Source: Alternaria dauci | Taxonomy: Eukaryota > Ascomycota > Dothideomycetes > Pleosporales > Pleosporaceae | Assembly (NCBI RefSeq): GCF_042100115.1 | Contig: NC_091277.1 | Location: 1,860,001-1,924,000 of the forward strand | Direction: 5' to 3' | DNA: 64,000 nt | Shown here: positions 50,896-63,602 of the stretch, piece after piece | Position numbering within the stretch: the stretch's first letter is position 1 | Layout: each line of letters starts with the position of its first letter | Translations under genes and position numbers: made by a program | The notes under the pieces: model-generated | The model's database searches: none | Seen by the model: only the letters and a program-made list of their open reading frames with translations | What the model was told of the DNA's origin: nothing

Positions 50896-52105
50896 GACGA
50901 ATCTTACGACAGGCTGCAAAGCCACTTGGAGATTATGGAGTAACAATGGAAGTAGGCGCAACGATGCTCAAGAAACGAAAAGTTGTTCAGAAACTAATCA
51001 ACACGAAAGAGTGGTGCGCAAAGGGATTCTGCGCGAAGCTCATCATGTGCTCGCAGAGAGAAAGAACGCGACAGCTACTCATTCTCGACATCGTGAAGAA
51101 ATCGGGAGAGGCACCCCGTACAGCTGCAGGACTGCTGGGCATACGATTGGCTCGCTATTCCTCGTCACACCACATATCGGCGCTTGAGAGAGCCCCATCT
51201 GCCTATGGCCAAGTAGATACCTTGCGTGCGACCACTCAGAAGAAAAGATGTGGGAACTGAGAATTGCGCTTGTCTATCCAGACCGATTTCACAAAGACCA
51301 GGGCCACCAGCTTCGAGAGATGTATGAGCCATTCTTGCGATAGTACCTGTCTTCCTCTCGACAAGCGCAACAACAAGAGGTTTATTTGTGTGTTTCTTCT
51401 CCAGTCGGGACTCTCTTATGTAGCACTCTCTATTAGAAAAGACCTTTTGCTTTCGAGGGGCTGTTGTTTTGACGTTGTGCAGAGAGGAGAACCTCGCTTG
51501 GATTGCCAAGGGTTAATTTTCCCTCATATGTGGTGGGACCTGATCGGATTGTCGCGAACTTGGCGACAGCCTCGTCGTTGGACAACCATAAGCGGCAAAA
51601 CGACTTCTCGATCTGCTGGCAGCGATGGTCGATGAGACCAAACAAACGCGCATCAACTCAAATGCTAAATCTGGAGATGAAGGAAGTTTGAAGGTACGGC
51701 GCACCATCGGGTAGTTTGGTGTTTCGAGGGGCCGTGCGTCTTTTCTTTGTTTCCGCGAGGGGTTGCGGCAGCAGCTGCCCTGCAGCACTTTTTCGATGCG
51801 ACTCCACTATGGTGTAGAAACATTTCGGTCAAGTCGAAACACAGGGACTTCGGCCTCCAAAAATGTCTTCGGCCCCGTTGGCGACCGCTGGCACCGCACC
51901 GGCAGTCTCGACTATGCGAATGGCGGAACCCCGTTGGGTGGGGACCCGAAGCCAAACGTCGCAGAAGTCGACGCAAATAGAAGTGCTAGAATATGCAACA
52001 CGACAGATATAAAGACCAAGGACGATGTTATAGAGATACAGTTGAATTGTCACAGTAATACACCAATCTATACATCACCGACAATCATCATACACAAAAA
52101 TCATC
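50896..52105. promoter_or_regulatory. Divergent region, HET gene / scytalone dehydratase
   Basis: A 1.2-kb gene-free region with both promoters. Plus-strand open frames at 50687-51260 have no recognisable content. No repeats or RNA genes are seen. Confidence 0.35.
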
Positions 52106-52759
52106 ATGTTTGAGAAGAACGAATTGAAGCCTACGTTCGAAGGTTAGTCGTCTGGTGCTACCTCTTGCGAGCGTGACTAACGAGCCTAGATGTCATGGGC
52201 TGCCAGTCGGCATGCTACGAGTGGGCAGACAGCTACGATAGCAAGGTCGGTTTAAATGCAGCACTGCTGGATAATGGTTACTCATACATGGCAGGACTGG
52301 GAGCGTCTTAGCAAATGCATCGCACCGACATTGAGGATTGACTACCGCTCGTTCCTGGACAAGATCTGGGAGGCCATGCCTGCAGACGAGTTTGTCGCCA
52401 TGGCCTCTGATCCCGCCGTCCTAGGCAACCCGCTCCTCAAGACACAGCACTTCATCGGCGGCACGCGGTGGGAGAAGACATCGGAGGACGAGATGATCGG
52501 GTACCACCAGCTCCGTGTGCCTCACCAGAGGTACACGGATGAGACACGCACAAAGGTTGCGGTCAAGGGCCACGCCCACAGCTTCAACACGCACTGGTAC
52601 AAGAAGATTGACGGAGAGTGGAAATTTGCTGGGCTGAACCCCGATATCAGGTGGTTCGAGTACGACTTCGACAAGGTGTTCGCCGAGGGTCGCGAACAGC
52701 TGGGCGAGGCCAAGGCTGCTGCTGGCATCCCAGAGAAGCTCATGGGCCAGGCTATGTAG
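52106..52759 (+). CDS. scd1: Scytalone dehydratase (DHN-melanin synthesis)
   Basis: Dehydrates scytalone and vermelone in DHN-melanin biosynthesis, in the cytosol or in secretory vesicles. Exons are 52106-52142, 52190-52245 and 52295-52759 (185 codons); the first two exons are short. The enzyme signature is complete: [88 protein letters not shown] and [15 protein letters not shown]. These carry the substrate-binding tyrosines and the two catalytic histidines (in TQHFIGG and KGHAHS). No melanin polyketide synthase or hydroxynaphthalene reductase gene is in the window. Melanised walls in this organism are inferred. Confidence 0.97.
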
Positions 52760-54420
52760 GAAACGTGGGAGAGAGTCGATATGATAGAAGGCTGCTTACT
52801 AAGAGATACCAATGCAACTCATTATGCGAGCAATGATGGGCTTGGCCACGCACTAGCCCGAGCATCAGTAGACGTTGCAGTTGCAGTTGCCCATGTTTGA
52901 CTGAGTGTCTTGACAGGTCCACAAGAGCACAACGGTCGTGATGCGTCGGTATCAAGCTCATTGGGTGAGTGCCGCAGCGACCAGCCGTCTAGCTGCAGGC
53001 GGCGGGGCCACTGAGAGAGAATGGAGAAGGCCATGGCGGTACAAGTGCGTGATTCGACCGGCGCAACGCTGCGCAGCCTGTGTGTGCAGAGCCCAGAGAT
53101 GCGATGCGGGCATGGGTGGAGCGGTGGTGATTGGAAAGGCAATGGAGCGTCTCTGGGTGAGGAGCACCGCCCCGCACACGACTGCACAGCAACAGCCCAC
53201 CCAGTGACGAGTTTTGGCTGCAAGTCATCTACGGTGCCAGGGGTGGGTCGCCTATTAATAACGCAGAGTAGATCGCAGGCAGCCAGCACCGTTCTTCGTC
53301 TGGTCGATGCCAGCGTGGCAGCCGTGTTGAGCCTCTGTAGCGAGATGCAATGGGCCACTCGCAATGGAGCCGCTTCATCCTTGGGTCGCTTCAGCGCAGC
53401 TATCCTTGTATCGATCGAAAGCTTAAACCAGGACTGGTCTGCGCCATCCGCGTCCCCAGGTTCGCGCTGCCATCGCTACCAAAATCCAAGCGAAGTAAAT
53501 CCTAGCGGATTCTCGGCGCCGTACATCATCTGCAGCAGTTCTTCGCTCTTCCACCGACCCCGCCCACCGACCGACCTTCCTCCCACACACCCGAGCACTC
53601 TCGTCTGCGAGCGTCTTTCCTCTCTGATTCCTTTGCGTTGTGGTGTTTGGATCTCATCTGCTTCTCACGTCCGCCGGTGTCCTTGAGCTTTTTCGGTACG
53701 TCTGCCTCTCCTAGCAATTTTCATCTCGTCTTGGCGGGCCGCCCACTGCACAATTTCGTGCATCCGGCCACGGGCGCATCACAGGCGGATTGCACAATCA
53801 ATTCGCACATCAGCCGTCTGCGACCTACTGACGTCGTTGCCCTGCACGGACTTTGTCGCTCGGCCTGCAGCGACTCTCCCACCGGCGAGAGCCAGAGCTG
53901 CGTTGCGCATCCCGACGCGCTCTGCCTCCCGTGCGTGTTGCCAGCACCTGTCGTGACTTGGGCCTCGTGCGCCCACCGCATGTGATGCCTAGCAGCCAGA
54001 CTCCGCGACTGACCGCCCGCCTAGATTTCATTCGAGCTTCCTCACGGTCACTCCTTCACGCCCCCTCCACTCACCCCCTCCCGCTCCTTCGTGCGATCCG
54101 GAGTTCCTGTCGCCGCTTTTCCCGACCGTCTCCTTGGCCTATACGCCCAACTGCCTACGCGCCTCCGCAGGCTACGCTTCTCTACAGTGATAGAAGGAGC
54201 CGGATCTAATCGGTAAGTGCACTCGGCCACCCTCCAGCACCCTTACCTGGCTCCCGCTGCCTGGCCTCTGGCGCCCTCATTCACCGACACTAATGCTTGC
54301 TTTTTTTCTTCCTGCGCAGACCATTTAAAAGACTCTACAGCTCTCTGTCATAATTAGAGCCCGTAACCTTACTCCCCACCTCCGTTAGCTCAACCGATTA
54401 CCCCGCTTGACCTATCGACC
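52760..54420. promoter_or_regulatory. Long upstream and leader region of the csx1-like gene
   Basis: 1.66 kb without a recognisable gene. From about 53500 to 54420 the plus strand is pyrimidine-rich and probably transcribed as a long 5' leader. Long open frames in this GC-rich DNA (for example 53021-53686) have no motif and no conserved start. Confidence 0.45.
54213..54319 (+). other. Candidate 5'-UTR intron of the csx1-like gene
   Basis: A consensus donor (gtaagt at 54213), a cactaat branch-like site and a T-rich tract ending in tgcgcag (54319) bracket 107 nt in the leader, 101 bp before the start codon. A spliced leader is common in fungal RNA-binding protein genes. Not provable without RNA. 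Confidence 0.5.
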
Positions 54421-56690
54421 ATGTCCTTCAACAACAGCTACGGCGACCAATTCCAAGGCCAGCCCCAGGGCGACATGAACAACCAGACCCCGCAGCCCGG
54501 CGACATGGGCCAGCCCATGGACACGTCCGGCAACGGCTTTCCTCCCCAGGGCAACATGGGCCCGCCAGGCAGCGCTGGTGGTGATGGCCAAGGCCAAGGT
54601 GCTGGCAAGACGACTCTCTGGTGAGTCCGCATACGCGCCTGTGTGGCGCATGGTGTACACCGGACCGCAACATGCGCGCTCGGGTAGCTTTCCTCTAGGC
54701 GGGCAACACCAATGCTAATACCGCGCAGGATGGGTGAACTTGAGCCCTGGATCGATGAGAACTTCGTGCGCAGCATCTGGTACAACATGGGCGAGACCGT
54801 CAACGTCAAGATGATCCGTGACAAGTTCTCCGGGTAAGCACGGAGACCACCGAGGAAAAAAGTCTCCAGGCTAACTACCGCATAGCAGCAATGCTGGATA
54901 TTGCTTCGTCGACTTCGCGAGCCCTGATGCCGCATCCAAGGCCCTTTCCCTCAACGGCCAACTCATCCCCAACTCCAACCGCCCTTTCAAGCTGAACTGG
55001 GCCTCTGGTGGTGGTCTTGCTGACAGGAGGCAAGTCTCGCCCGCCTTCCCACATACGACAGTGATCACTAATGAGTCGAGCAGCCGCGATGAGCGTGGTC
55101 CCGAGTTCAGCATATTTGTCGGAGACTTGGGCCCCGAGGTCACCGAGTTCGTCCTCGTCCAGCTCTTCCAGAACAAGTACCAATCCACCAAATCTGCGAA
55201 GATCATGTCCGACCCCATTAGTGGTATGTCGCGCGGCTACGGTTTTGTCCGGTTCGCTAGCGAGGAGGACCAGCAAAAGGCCCTCACCGAGATGCAGGGC
55301 GTTTACTGCGGCAACCGCCCCATGCGCATCTCTACCGCCACACCCAAGAACAAGAGCGGTGGTCCTGGTGGTCCCGGCGGCATGGGCATGCCACAAGGCG
55401 GCGGCGGCCCCGGAATGGGCATGTACTCCATGGGCGCTCCCCCAATGGGCGGCTACTACGGTGCTCCCCAGCCGATGAACCAATTCACCGACCCCAACAA
55501 CACCACTGTTTTCGTCGGTGGCCTTTCCGGCTACGTCACCGAAGACGAGCTCCGCTCCTTCTTCCAGGGCTTCGGCGAGATTACTTACGTCAAGATTCCT
55601 CCAGGCAAGGGATGTGGCTTCGTCCAGTTTGTTCAGCGCCATGCGGCTGAGATGGCCATCAACCAGATGCAAGGCTACCCGATTGGCAACTCTCGCGTTC
55701 GTCTCAGCTGGGGTCGCTCACAGAACAACTCGGGTCCAGCCGGCACCCCTTACCGCCCTGCGCCACCTCCACCGGTTCCCTTCGGCCCAGGCATGGGCAT
55801 GCCTCCGCAACACCCGTACGGCGGCGGCGGCGGTTATGGTCCAATGATGAAGGTAAGCCAAACATCCATCCTGCCATGTGCGTGTTTGATGCTAACTTTG
55901 CTACAGTAAGCGCATTCTTTCCCTCTGTATTGCTTGCACGGCGCCTCATTCGTGGTTCGTCCCCGTTGGCTTACTGCAATGACCCCTTTCATGACTCGGC
56001 ATGATGAATTTCGAGCGATTTGGTCTTTAGTTCTATCACGGGCGGTTTTCCAAAAGTTCTCGACTTCTTCTCACGACACCGATCTTGCGGAGGGCCATAG
56101 AAGGGAGTCTTTGTATAACAGGCCATCTATTCTCCCCTTCGGGCTTTCCTTTCAAAGCGTGCCACTCATATTCCTGGGAGCATATGGGATGTAGCTAGTC
56201 ATGCATGGGTCGGGTGCTGCTTTCTGTCGGATTGCCTTTCCTTCACGATTGTGCGCTGCTCCAGGCGGGATTGGCTATCATTCCAATCACACGATTCTTC
56301 TATTTTTTGCGTGTTTTGTTGCGTGCTTGCTGGCTTGGTTGATTTGTCTGACGTTTTGTTCCAAGTGCATTCTAGTCTTCCCGTTGAGCTCTTCTTTGCA
56401 CTTTGCTAACATCGCTGTGTAGTAGCTTCCCAGCACAGGCTGGTCAGCCTTCGCCTTACCCACCTTCGATGAACACCAATCTAGGTGGCTCGCGACCTAG
56501 CAGCCAGAGTGCTGGCCCTCCAACCAACCCTCCCAACGGTCAGACTGGTAACCCGAACGGTCAGAACGGCACCCCTACCTTCGGAAGCTTCGGTCGCTTC
56601 GTCTCGCCCCCACCCAACGGCGCCAACAGTTCTGGCTTCGGATCGTCCGACTTTGGCGGTGCCTTCTCGCAGCAATTTCCTCCGCAGTAG
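54421..56690 (+). CDS. Csx1/Nam8/TIA-1-type RNA-binding protein with three RRMs
   Basis: A post-transcriptional regulator of mRNA stability or splicing. Exons are 54421-54620, 54729-54833, 54889-55029, 55084-55852 and 56439-56690 (488 codons). A Gln/Gly/Pro-rich start precedes RRM1 (LWMGELEPWIDENFVRSIWY to FKLNWASGGG), RRM2 (FSIFVGDLGPEVTEFVL) and, after a Gly/Met-rich linker, RRM3 (TTVFVGGLSGYVTEDELRS to RVRLSWGRS). The intron at 55030-55083 is GC-AG. The last intron, 586 nt, skips an alternative acceptor (ctacag at about 55906) after which TAA follows at once; that choice would drop the Asn/Gly/Pro-rich 84-residue tail. Family call is firm; isoforms are inferred. Confidence 0.93.
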
Positions 56691-57432
56691 TTCAATTACG
56701 CCCTCGCATCGGTCATACGCATATCGAATACTGTTTGCCGCTTTAGCATGGAGTTTGGGAATTACTTCATTCAACAATGTGGCTATATTCTTACTGGGCA
56801 TGAAGGCATAATGCTTTAGCGCGGCGTCTGGCGAACAAGATTATGGTATACCCATGCACAAGAGAAGGCGTCAAGAAAATGTTTCCTTTGCATCACAGCA
56901 AGAGCGTTTGCGCCCTTGCTGTAAAGATGCGTTTCTTTCAGATTTGCACTGTTTTCCTTGTCTGATTATGAGTATCCTGAGAGATGCCTGGAACGAGAAA
57001 CGTCCTAGATCGAAGGTTCAAGACTTTCTAGTAGATGGCTCTGCAAAGGGCTTCGAACGTCGTGTTATGAACCAGTGGTCAGTGAGTTTCAAGCAGACGG
57101 GTTTTTTAACGGTTCTTATATACGTGTTCAATGGTACAGGTCGGATCGAATCCAGCCACATATTTCTTTATTCTATATACTCCCCTTCGCCTATGCGTGA
57201 ATTCGATTGCATCTTTGAGGATCTCCCAGGTATGGAGATTTTCGTGCAATGACGTTCTATACCGACAATCGTGGCTTCCTCACACTGAACCGTGAACGTG
57301 CTCTCCTTCGCGCAGCCCTTGACATCTCATAAACATCCGTCTTCCACTTCCCCTCACAAAACATCCATCCGGCACGAATGCCAGTTGCTTGTTGCTCTTT
57401 TGGACCTGAACAGCAGTAGTCCTACAACTGCC
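56691..57432. other. Intergenic region
   Basis: 742 bp between two plus-strand genes. No recognisable coding sequence, repeat or RNA gene. Confidence 0.35.
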
Positions 57433-59962
57433 ATGCGCTACGACGACTGGGACGTGATCCTCTTCCCCAAGGACTCTCACGTACCGATACAGGAGTTCAA
57501 GACTGCCTGTTATGTCTCACCTGAAGAGTGTGAGTACCATTTTCTCCGCCGCCCGTTTGCAAAAGCTACATAAAAGTCACAAGCATCGGTACTGATAGCA
57601 TGCAGATGGCCGCCAGCTGCCCACTTTGACCTGTTACATAAACTCGTTGCCACCATCTACGCCATTTCGCATATCCGTACATTCATGGGCCGCGATATCG
57701 AAAGCCTCACCACTCATCGAATCCCGACGGAAGACGAATCAAAAAGTCGTATACAGCGTCCAGGTCATTGTCGACGGGGCTAGACTATTGTGAGCTCTAT
57801 GCTTCAGCTTTTGAACATGAGTCCTCGATGCTGATTGGTACAGTCGTGGTTTCTTCGACATTACCACGAAATGGCCTCAGGAGATTGGTATGCTATAGCA
57901 GACTTGATGCTACGCATAGCCTGAATTGACGATGTCGCAGCATATGAGAAGAGGTCGCTTACCATCAATGACTACCCCACGAGCCAGCCGAAGCGGTACC
58001 TCGAATTCCCACCCTTTCATCAACGTACCCTCATGCAAAGCGTATGGGACGCGCACAATACGAATGGACGTGTAAGAATAACACTGTCGGAACAACTGAT
58101 TACCAAGTCAACTGGTCCTGGGGAAGCAGACCTTGGTGTTACCAACGACATTGTTTGCTTCTCATTTCAGCACGCTCCCAAGGGTACTACCATGGAATAC
58201 AAACTGTTCGCGTTCATATCACTGATGAAATATAGACATCTTGGAACAAACGGGAATCTCGTGGCCAATACGAAACCCTCTGTATCTACCCAACGGCCTT
58301 GAACAAGCTACATGCCTATCACAGACATCTCCAACGCCGTCTTGGGCCCCCAAAGTTCGACCTTTCACAGGAGACATGCACATGCAATCACCGATATCGC
58401 AGCACTCAATCTATAATGTCCCTAGACCACAGAACGTCGTGCCGAATCGACGATCTAATGCACATCTGCCATCCATCTCGCAGTTTCCGAAGCCAATTCC
58501 AGGCTTCAGAAACAACAGTCGCTCGGGTACATGGGGCGATACTCTCAACTCGATCGGTGGCTGTGCTGAAGACGTGAGTATGGATACCTGGTCGACAAAG
58601 AGGACTACATCGGGTTCAACTAGCGATATGGCCATGCCTGATTACTCGTATACATCATCACATTTGTCAAGACAAGGCCCTCCACCATGGAGACCGGATA
58701 AGTCGCAATACAACCAGAGTAACAGCACAGACTGGGAGGATCATCAGCCGAGGAGAGAGAAGGAAAGACAACTCGTCGTCACGCTCCGAGACGACCAGTT
58801 AGGGCAGATCATCGAAGCCATGAGCCCACCAAAGCAGAACCGTGAATTACGGCATGGATTTGGTAGTCAAGATCATGATGATGCTGGTAGGCCGCCGACT
58901 GGTCACACATACTATCCTCTAAATTCAGAAGTTGTTCCGCCCGTTAACCGTCCGCCTTCAGCATCTGTTGTTCGCAAATCGTCCTATGCGGAACTCAACA
59001 GCACCCTACGAAATGCTTCGAACAGGCTGTCACCAAGTAAGCAACGATCGCAAGATAGAGCAAAGGACAAATCTTCTATGCTCAGCCATCCTTCTATTCC
59101 AGACAATAAAGAAAATTATCCTCCTTCGCAGTCGCGGTTGCCCACTCCTTTTCCACACGCGAATCGCGTCCCTACGCCAAACCCTTTCGCACAGAGGTTG
59201 CCAACTTACACCTCAGATATCTCAATGAGAGACCCATCTACAGCCCTTTCAAGTACGTACAGATCCAATCGAGGTGAACTGCCACCTTCAACTACCGAAC
59301 CTACTAAATTTGGGTCTGCTCACGGCCCATCAACGGTAAATATTCGGAGCAGGAAAGAGGGCATCGCTTCCGATTCACCAAGGCTGTCAAACCAAGCGAT
59401 GCGCCATGATCAGAGCCTACTGCCATCATTGAACTCAGGGTCTCAGATAGCACATAGTTCCACCTTGAAGGATCAGGACAGACATTTACATGACCCACAG
59501 AGGGGTATACCCGACCTAGTGGAGGTAATCGATGTGGACGCCATCGATGCGCATTTAGCCACCAACACCGCTTTGGACAATACTAAGCTTTCTCTATTCA
59601 AGCCCTGCCACAAGACTGGCGTGTCACTGTCAAGCATCGACAGTACCGGCCGTCTAGAGAGACAGCTTTTCAGCGCCCTGGGCGAGGAATTGGGCAGCTT
59701 TGAGCAACACATTGATACCACAGGCATGGGACCCGAACTTGCACAGGCACTTGGCGGCGGGATAACACACTCCGATGTCAGCGGCCCTGTCATGCTAAAT
59801 CCGATGGCGAGCGACTTTGAGCCAACTATCAAGCGCAAGAGACAGGTCACATTAAGTCACGGTGACAGGGAAAGGAGTCCCATGACGAAGAAAGAGAAGG
59901 CTGAGTTGGTAGGTGCTGAAGGTCAAGAGGAGGAAGTGGTAGTGTGCTTGAGAGGAGACTGA
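57433..59962 (+). CDS. Conserved fungal protein of unknown function with a disordered C-terminal half
   Basis: I do not know a named family for it. Exons are 57433-57529, 57606-57789, 57844-57887, 57941-58183 and 58236-59962 (764 codons); every junction is GT-AG and in frame. The first 200 residues look like a folded beta-rich domain: MRYDDWDVILFPKDSHVPIQ, RQLPTLTCYINSLPPSTPFR, VVYSVQVIVDGARLFRGFFD, and VCFSFQHAPKDILEQTGISW. The remaining 550 residues are disordered, rich in Ser, Pro, Asn and Gln. A short ordered stretch (REKERQLVVTLRDDQLGQII) sits in the middle and ISWPIRNPLY borders the domain. The C-terminus has a basic nuclear-signal-like KRKRQ. Function is not inferable. Confidence 0.8.
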
Positions 59963-60229
59963 CGTCGTTGGGTTGATGAGGCTCTCTTAATGACGATGCG
60001 CGAGTCCTCCATACTTTCGTTTCTGAACGCTTCAAGCTTTTTTTTTGGTGTGGTCGCTAGTCTTCCTAGGACAGAGATAGGTACTACTTGTTGTACGAGT
60101 AGCCAATATTCTGTAGCAGTATACGAGCAGGACTTCCCTACAGCCGAATGAATATTCATGGCTAATGACATTTTCACATGATGCAGAAACATATACCTGC
60201 GACCGCAGTGGCGAACATGCAATTTTGAA

Positions 60230-63003
60230 CTAATAAACAAAGTATGCCTGCGTCAGGGGCAACGTCTCAGACGGCTCCGCTGTACATACCATACCATCTG
60301 CCTCAACCGTGTAGCGTTCTGGGTCAACCTTCATCTTCGGTTTCGTATCGTTGAACTTCATGTCCCTCTTCCCAATGTTCCTGCAGTTCTTGACTGCCTC
60401 GACACGCTTGCGCAACCCGTAGGATTTCACGACACCCGAGGCGATGGAGGCTTGCGAGACGAAGGTTATGCTTGTCTGGGGGAGGAGTGGGGCGAACATG
60501 GGCCGCATAATTATGGGCTCGATAGTAGGGATGGAGCCATTAGGATCACCCTGTTGGGCGTTAGTATGATAGTCACTCAGAAGGAAATAGAGAGGGCGGT
60601 ACATACCATTTGAGCATAGGAGCACATTCCGCTCTTTACTACTAGAGATGGCTTGACGCCAAAGTTTCTTGGTGTCCAGAGTACGAGATCTGCTACTTTG
60701 CCTACCTCTATACTGCCAATGAGGTGGCTCATACCCTGCGCTATGGCAGGGTTAATCGTGTATTTGCTGATGTACCGTTTCACTCTGAAGTTATCGGCAC
60801 CAGTGTCCTTGTCTTCTTCCAGAGTGCCGCGTTGCACTTTGTTCTTGTGCGCGGTATTCCAGGTACGAAGAATGACCTCGCCGCAACGACCCATGGCTTG
60901 GGAGTCGGACGACATCATGGAGATGGCACCGAGGTCGTGGAGGACGTCTTCTGCGGCGATGGTCTCGGCGCGGATACGGGATTCGGCAAAGGCGACGTCT
61001 TCGGGGATATTTCGGGAGAGGTGGTGACAGACCATTAGCATGTCGAGATGCTCGTCCAGAGTATTTCGGGTGTAGGGTCTGGTTGGGTTGGTGGATGAGG
61101 GGAGAACGTTGTCGTGCTCGACAACGCTGATGATGTCTGGAGCATGGCCTCCACCTGCGCCTTCGGTGTGGTAGGTGTGGATCGTTCTGTTCTTGAAAGC
61201 CGCAATAGTCGACTCGACAAAACCGGACTCATTGAGTGTATCGGTGTGGATGAGTGTCTGGATATCGTACTCGTCACATACGGTCAAACAAGCGTCAATG
61301 GCAGCTGGCGTGGTTCCCCAATCCTCGTGCAGTTTGAGACCGCAGACTCCGGCCTCGGCTTGCTGTTGCAAAGGCCGCAGCTCGGAGTCGTTTCCTTTGC
61401 CCGTGATACCGTAGTTCAGAGGTAATTCGTCAATAGCTTGCAGCATTTGCCTGACGTGCGTCTTGCCAGGAGTGCAAGTTGTCGCATTCGTGCCTGTACT
61501 AGGTCCTGTGCCGCCACCAAGCATAGTCGTGATACCCGATGCTATGGCCTCGTATGCTTGTTGAGGACAGATGAAGTGGATGTGTGTATCGAATCCGCCC
61601 GCCGTTATGATCTTGTGTTCGCCCGCAATAACATCGGTGCAGGAACCGACGATCAGGTTGGGATCCACGCCGTCCATGACATCCGGGTTGCCTGCCTTGC
61701 CAATACCAACAATGATTCCGTCTTTGATCCCAATGTCTGCCTTGTAGATGCCAGACCAGTCGACAATCAGAGCGTTTGTGATGACGGTGTCCAGTGAGTC
61801 TTTGTCGGATCGACCTCCGGCTTGACCCATGCCTTCTCTGAGGGTCTTTCCTCCTCCAAAAGCACACTCGTCGCCGTACCGGGTCATGTCTTTCTCCACC
61901 TTGATCCAGAGATCTGTTGCTCCGAGCCTGACCAGATCGCCGGTTGTTGGACCGAACATGCTGATGTAGGCCTGCCGCTCCATGGTGCAGATGTCGATGT
62001 GTGCGGCATCGCCATGCGGCTCTGGCTGGTGAAGGAACCCACCAGACTTCAACCTCTCGACGATTCCATTCGCGACCGACGTGTCCTCGATGAAGCCTGA
62101 CGCGATCAAATTTCCGCCCTTTATGATCTTGTTGCCCCCAATCTGTACCAGGGTGACCGTTTTCGTATCGCCAGGCTCGAAGCGCACCGAGGTGCCGGCG
62201 GGGATATCGAGGCGGTAGCCATGCGCTCGAACACGATCGAACTCGAGTTGCGGATTCGTCTCGATGAAGTGGTAGTGTGACCCGACCTGTGTGTGGTCAG
62301 TCGCGTGCTCTGTCGCCTTGACGGGGCTGCCATGCCTGGATGGGGCGGTCTCCCATACTCTTGACCTTCAGCTTGATCCTCTTGCGCCCCTCGTTCAGCT
62401 TGATGACACCAGCCTCTCCCTTGACTGCCACGATTGCGCCCGGCTGCTTCACATCGTCGTATACGTCTGACTCGGGCAGCGGAAACATGTCGTTTGACGG
62501 AACGGGCAGGAAGGAGCCGTATAGCGCTTTCTCGAGGTCCCCATCGTCGGTGGACACGGGGTGGTGGACGGTAACGAGGTAGGTGCCTGTGGGGAAGGTG
62601 CCCTCAACCATCAGCTCGGAGAGAGAGTTGACAACAGAGGGCTGGACATGGCGGCGGCCAAGCATGGTCGTGCCAATGGCCATGAGGTCGGCGACCGTGT
62701 GGTTCCCATCGCGAATAAGCTGTGTGCGTTCAGCATGTGACCGAGGATGCGCGTCGAGTCTCAGCCCGTACTTCTTGGAGATTGTTCGCGATCAATGCCT
62801 GCCTGTCTTAGCAGCGTCTACGCGACTCGTTGCAAACTCACGGTTGCCTCGGAATGGTTCAACTTGACACCCCTCGCCAGTCGGCGTTGGGCGAGAAGGC
62901 CAAGCTGCGAGATGACGAGCTTGTCAAGCTGTCACGGGACAATTAGCAGGGGCGCCCGTGCGAACAGCACCGTGTAACACACCTCCTTCGGACACAACTG
63001 CAT
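60230..63003 (-). CDS. ure1: Urease (single-chain, nickel-dependent)
   Basis: Hydrolyses urea to ammonia and carbamate in the cytosol; needs accessory proteins to load nickel. Exons are 63003-62983, 62928-62842, 62798-62772, 62719-62336, 62286-60607 and 60550-60230 (839 codons, the usual fungal length). The fused gamma-beta-alpha order is intact: [20 protein letters not shown] (gamma), [19 protein letters not shown] (linker to beta), [17 protein letters not shown] (beta) and alpha. Nickel-centre residues lie in [23 protein letters not shown] (the carbamylated Lys) and [15 protein letters not shown]; the flap Cys-His is in [10 protein letters not shown]. Intron 62335-62287 is GC-AG and the 27-nt exon 3 is easily overlooked. 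Two GATA sites lie upstream. Confidence 0.97.
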
Positions 63004-63602
63004 ATTGCAAAATCTCGAGCAGCCAAGAGCACTGTTGGTATAACGCGTCTCAAGACTGTACTTGTATATCCACCATACTCTAGTCCGGTTCTACCGCTCC
63101 ATCAACTTCACCCCTTCTAGCCGTGTTGCGGGGTTCGCTTGCGATAAAGAAACGCGCCGATAAGAAGCTTATGGCCGTCGGCCGCACCCTTCACCCTCGT
63201 CCAGCCATGTACAAGTTGAAGCGCACATCCTCCCCATAAGCCATACAAATGTCACAAATCTCCGCGTGCCTACCCTTATTCAAGCTAACCGCGAAATGAC
63301 GTAGGGTTATCGGTTTCCACACCTGCACTACTGAGACAAGTCGATCTACGCCGGATTCGGCTTGTGCCAACCTCATTAGGAGTGCCTCCTATCCATCCTC
63401 TGGTTTCATGCCTCCATTCCTCCATAATGCATCGCTTCTGCATTGTGTCGCAGCCATGGCATGTTCAGATTCAAGCATGCCCGAGATACTGCCCTAGCCG
63501 GGTGTGTTGATGACATTTTTGGCACGCGCCACATCTTGGTACTACATGACTGGCAACCCGAGCATCTAGTATACGCCGTCTCCGATAGACCTCCACGATA
63601 CG
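63004..63602. promoter_or_regulatory. Divergent region, urease / unrecognised gene
   Basis: A 599-bp region that holds both promoters and the GATA-type pair described separately. A short open frame at 63443-63640 overlaps the next gene's start in another frame and is not called. Confidence 0.4.
63142..63164. promoter_or_regulatory. Paired HGATAR (AreA/Nit2-type) sites upstream of urease
   Basis: Two cgataa motifs, at 63142-63147 and 63158-63163, lie 16 bp apart about 140-160 bp before the urease start codon. HGATAR pairs at this spacing are typical targets of the nitrogen regulator AreA/Nit2, which fits a gene for nitrogen scavenging. Binding is inferred. Confidence 0.45.

Noticed and set aside
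53021..53686. 221-codon plus-strand open frame upstream of the csx1-like gene
   Set aside because: GC-rich leader DNA, no domain, composition of random sequence; no splice connection to the gene.
48878..54420. Melanin or incompatibility gene cluster
   Set aside because: Scytalone dehydratase and the HET gene are neighbours, but no polyketide synthase, reductase, regulator or HET partner gene accompanies them.
54875..55672. 265-codon minus-strand open frame
   Set aside because: Antisense to the three-RRM gene; its apparent Ala/Gly/His richness mirrors the sense Gly/Met/Pro codons.
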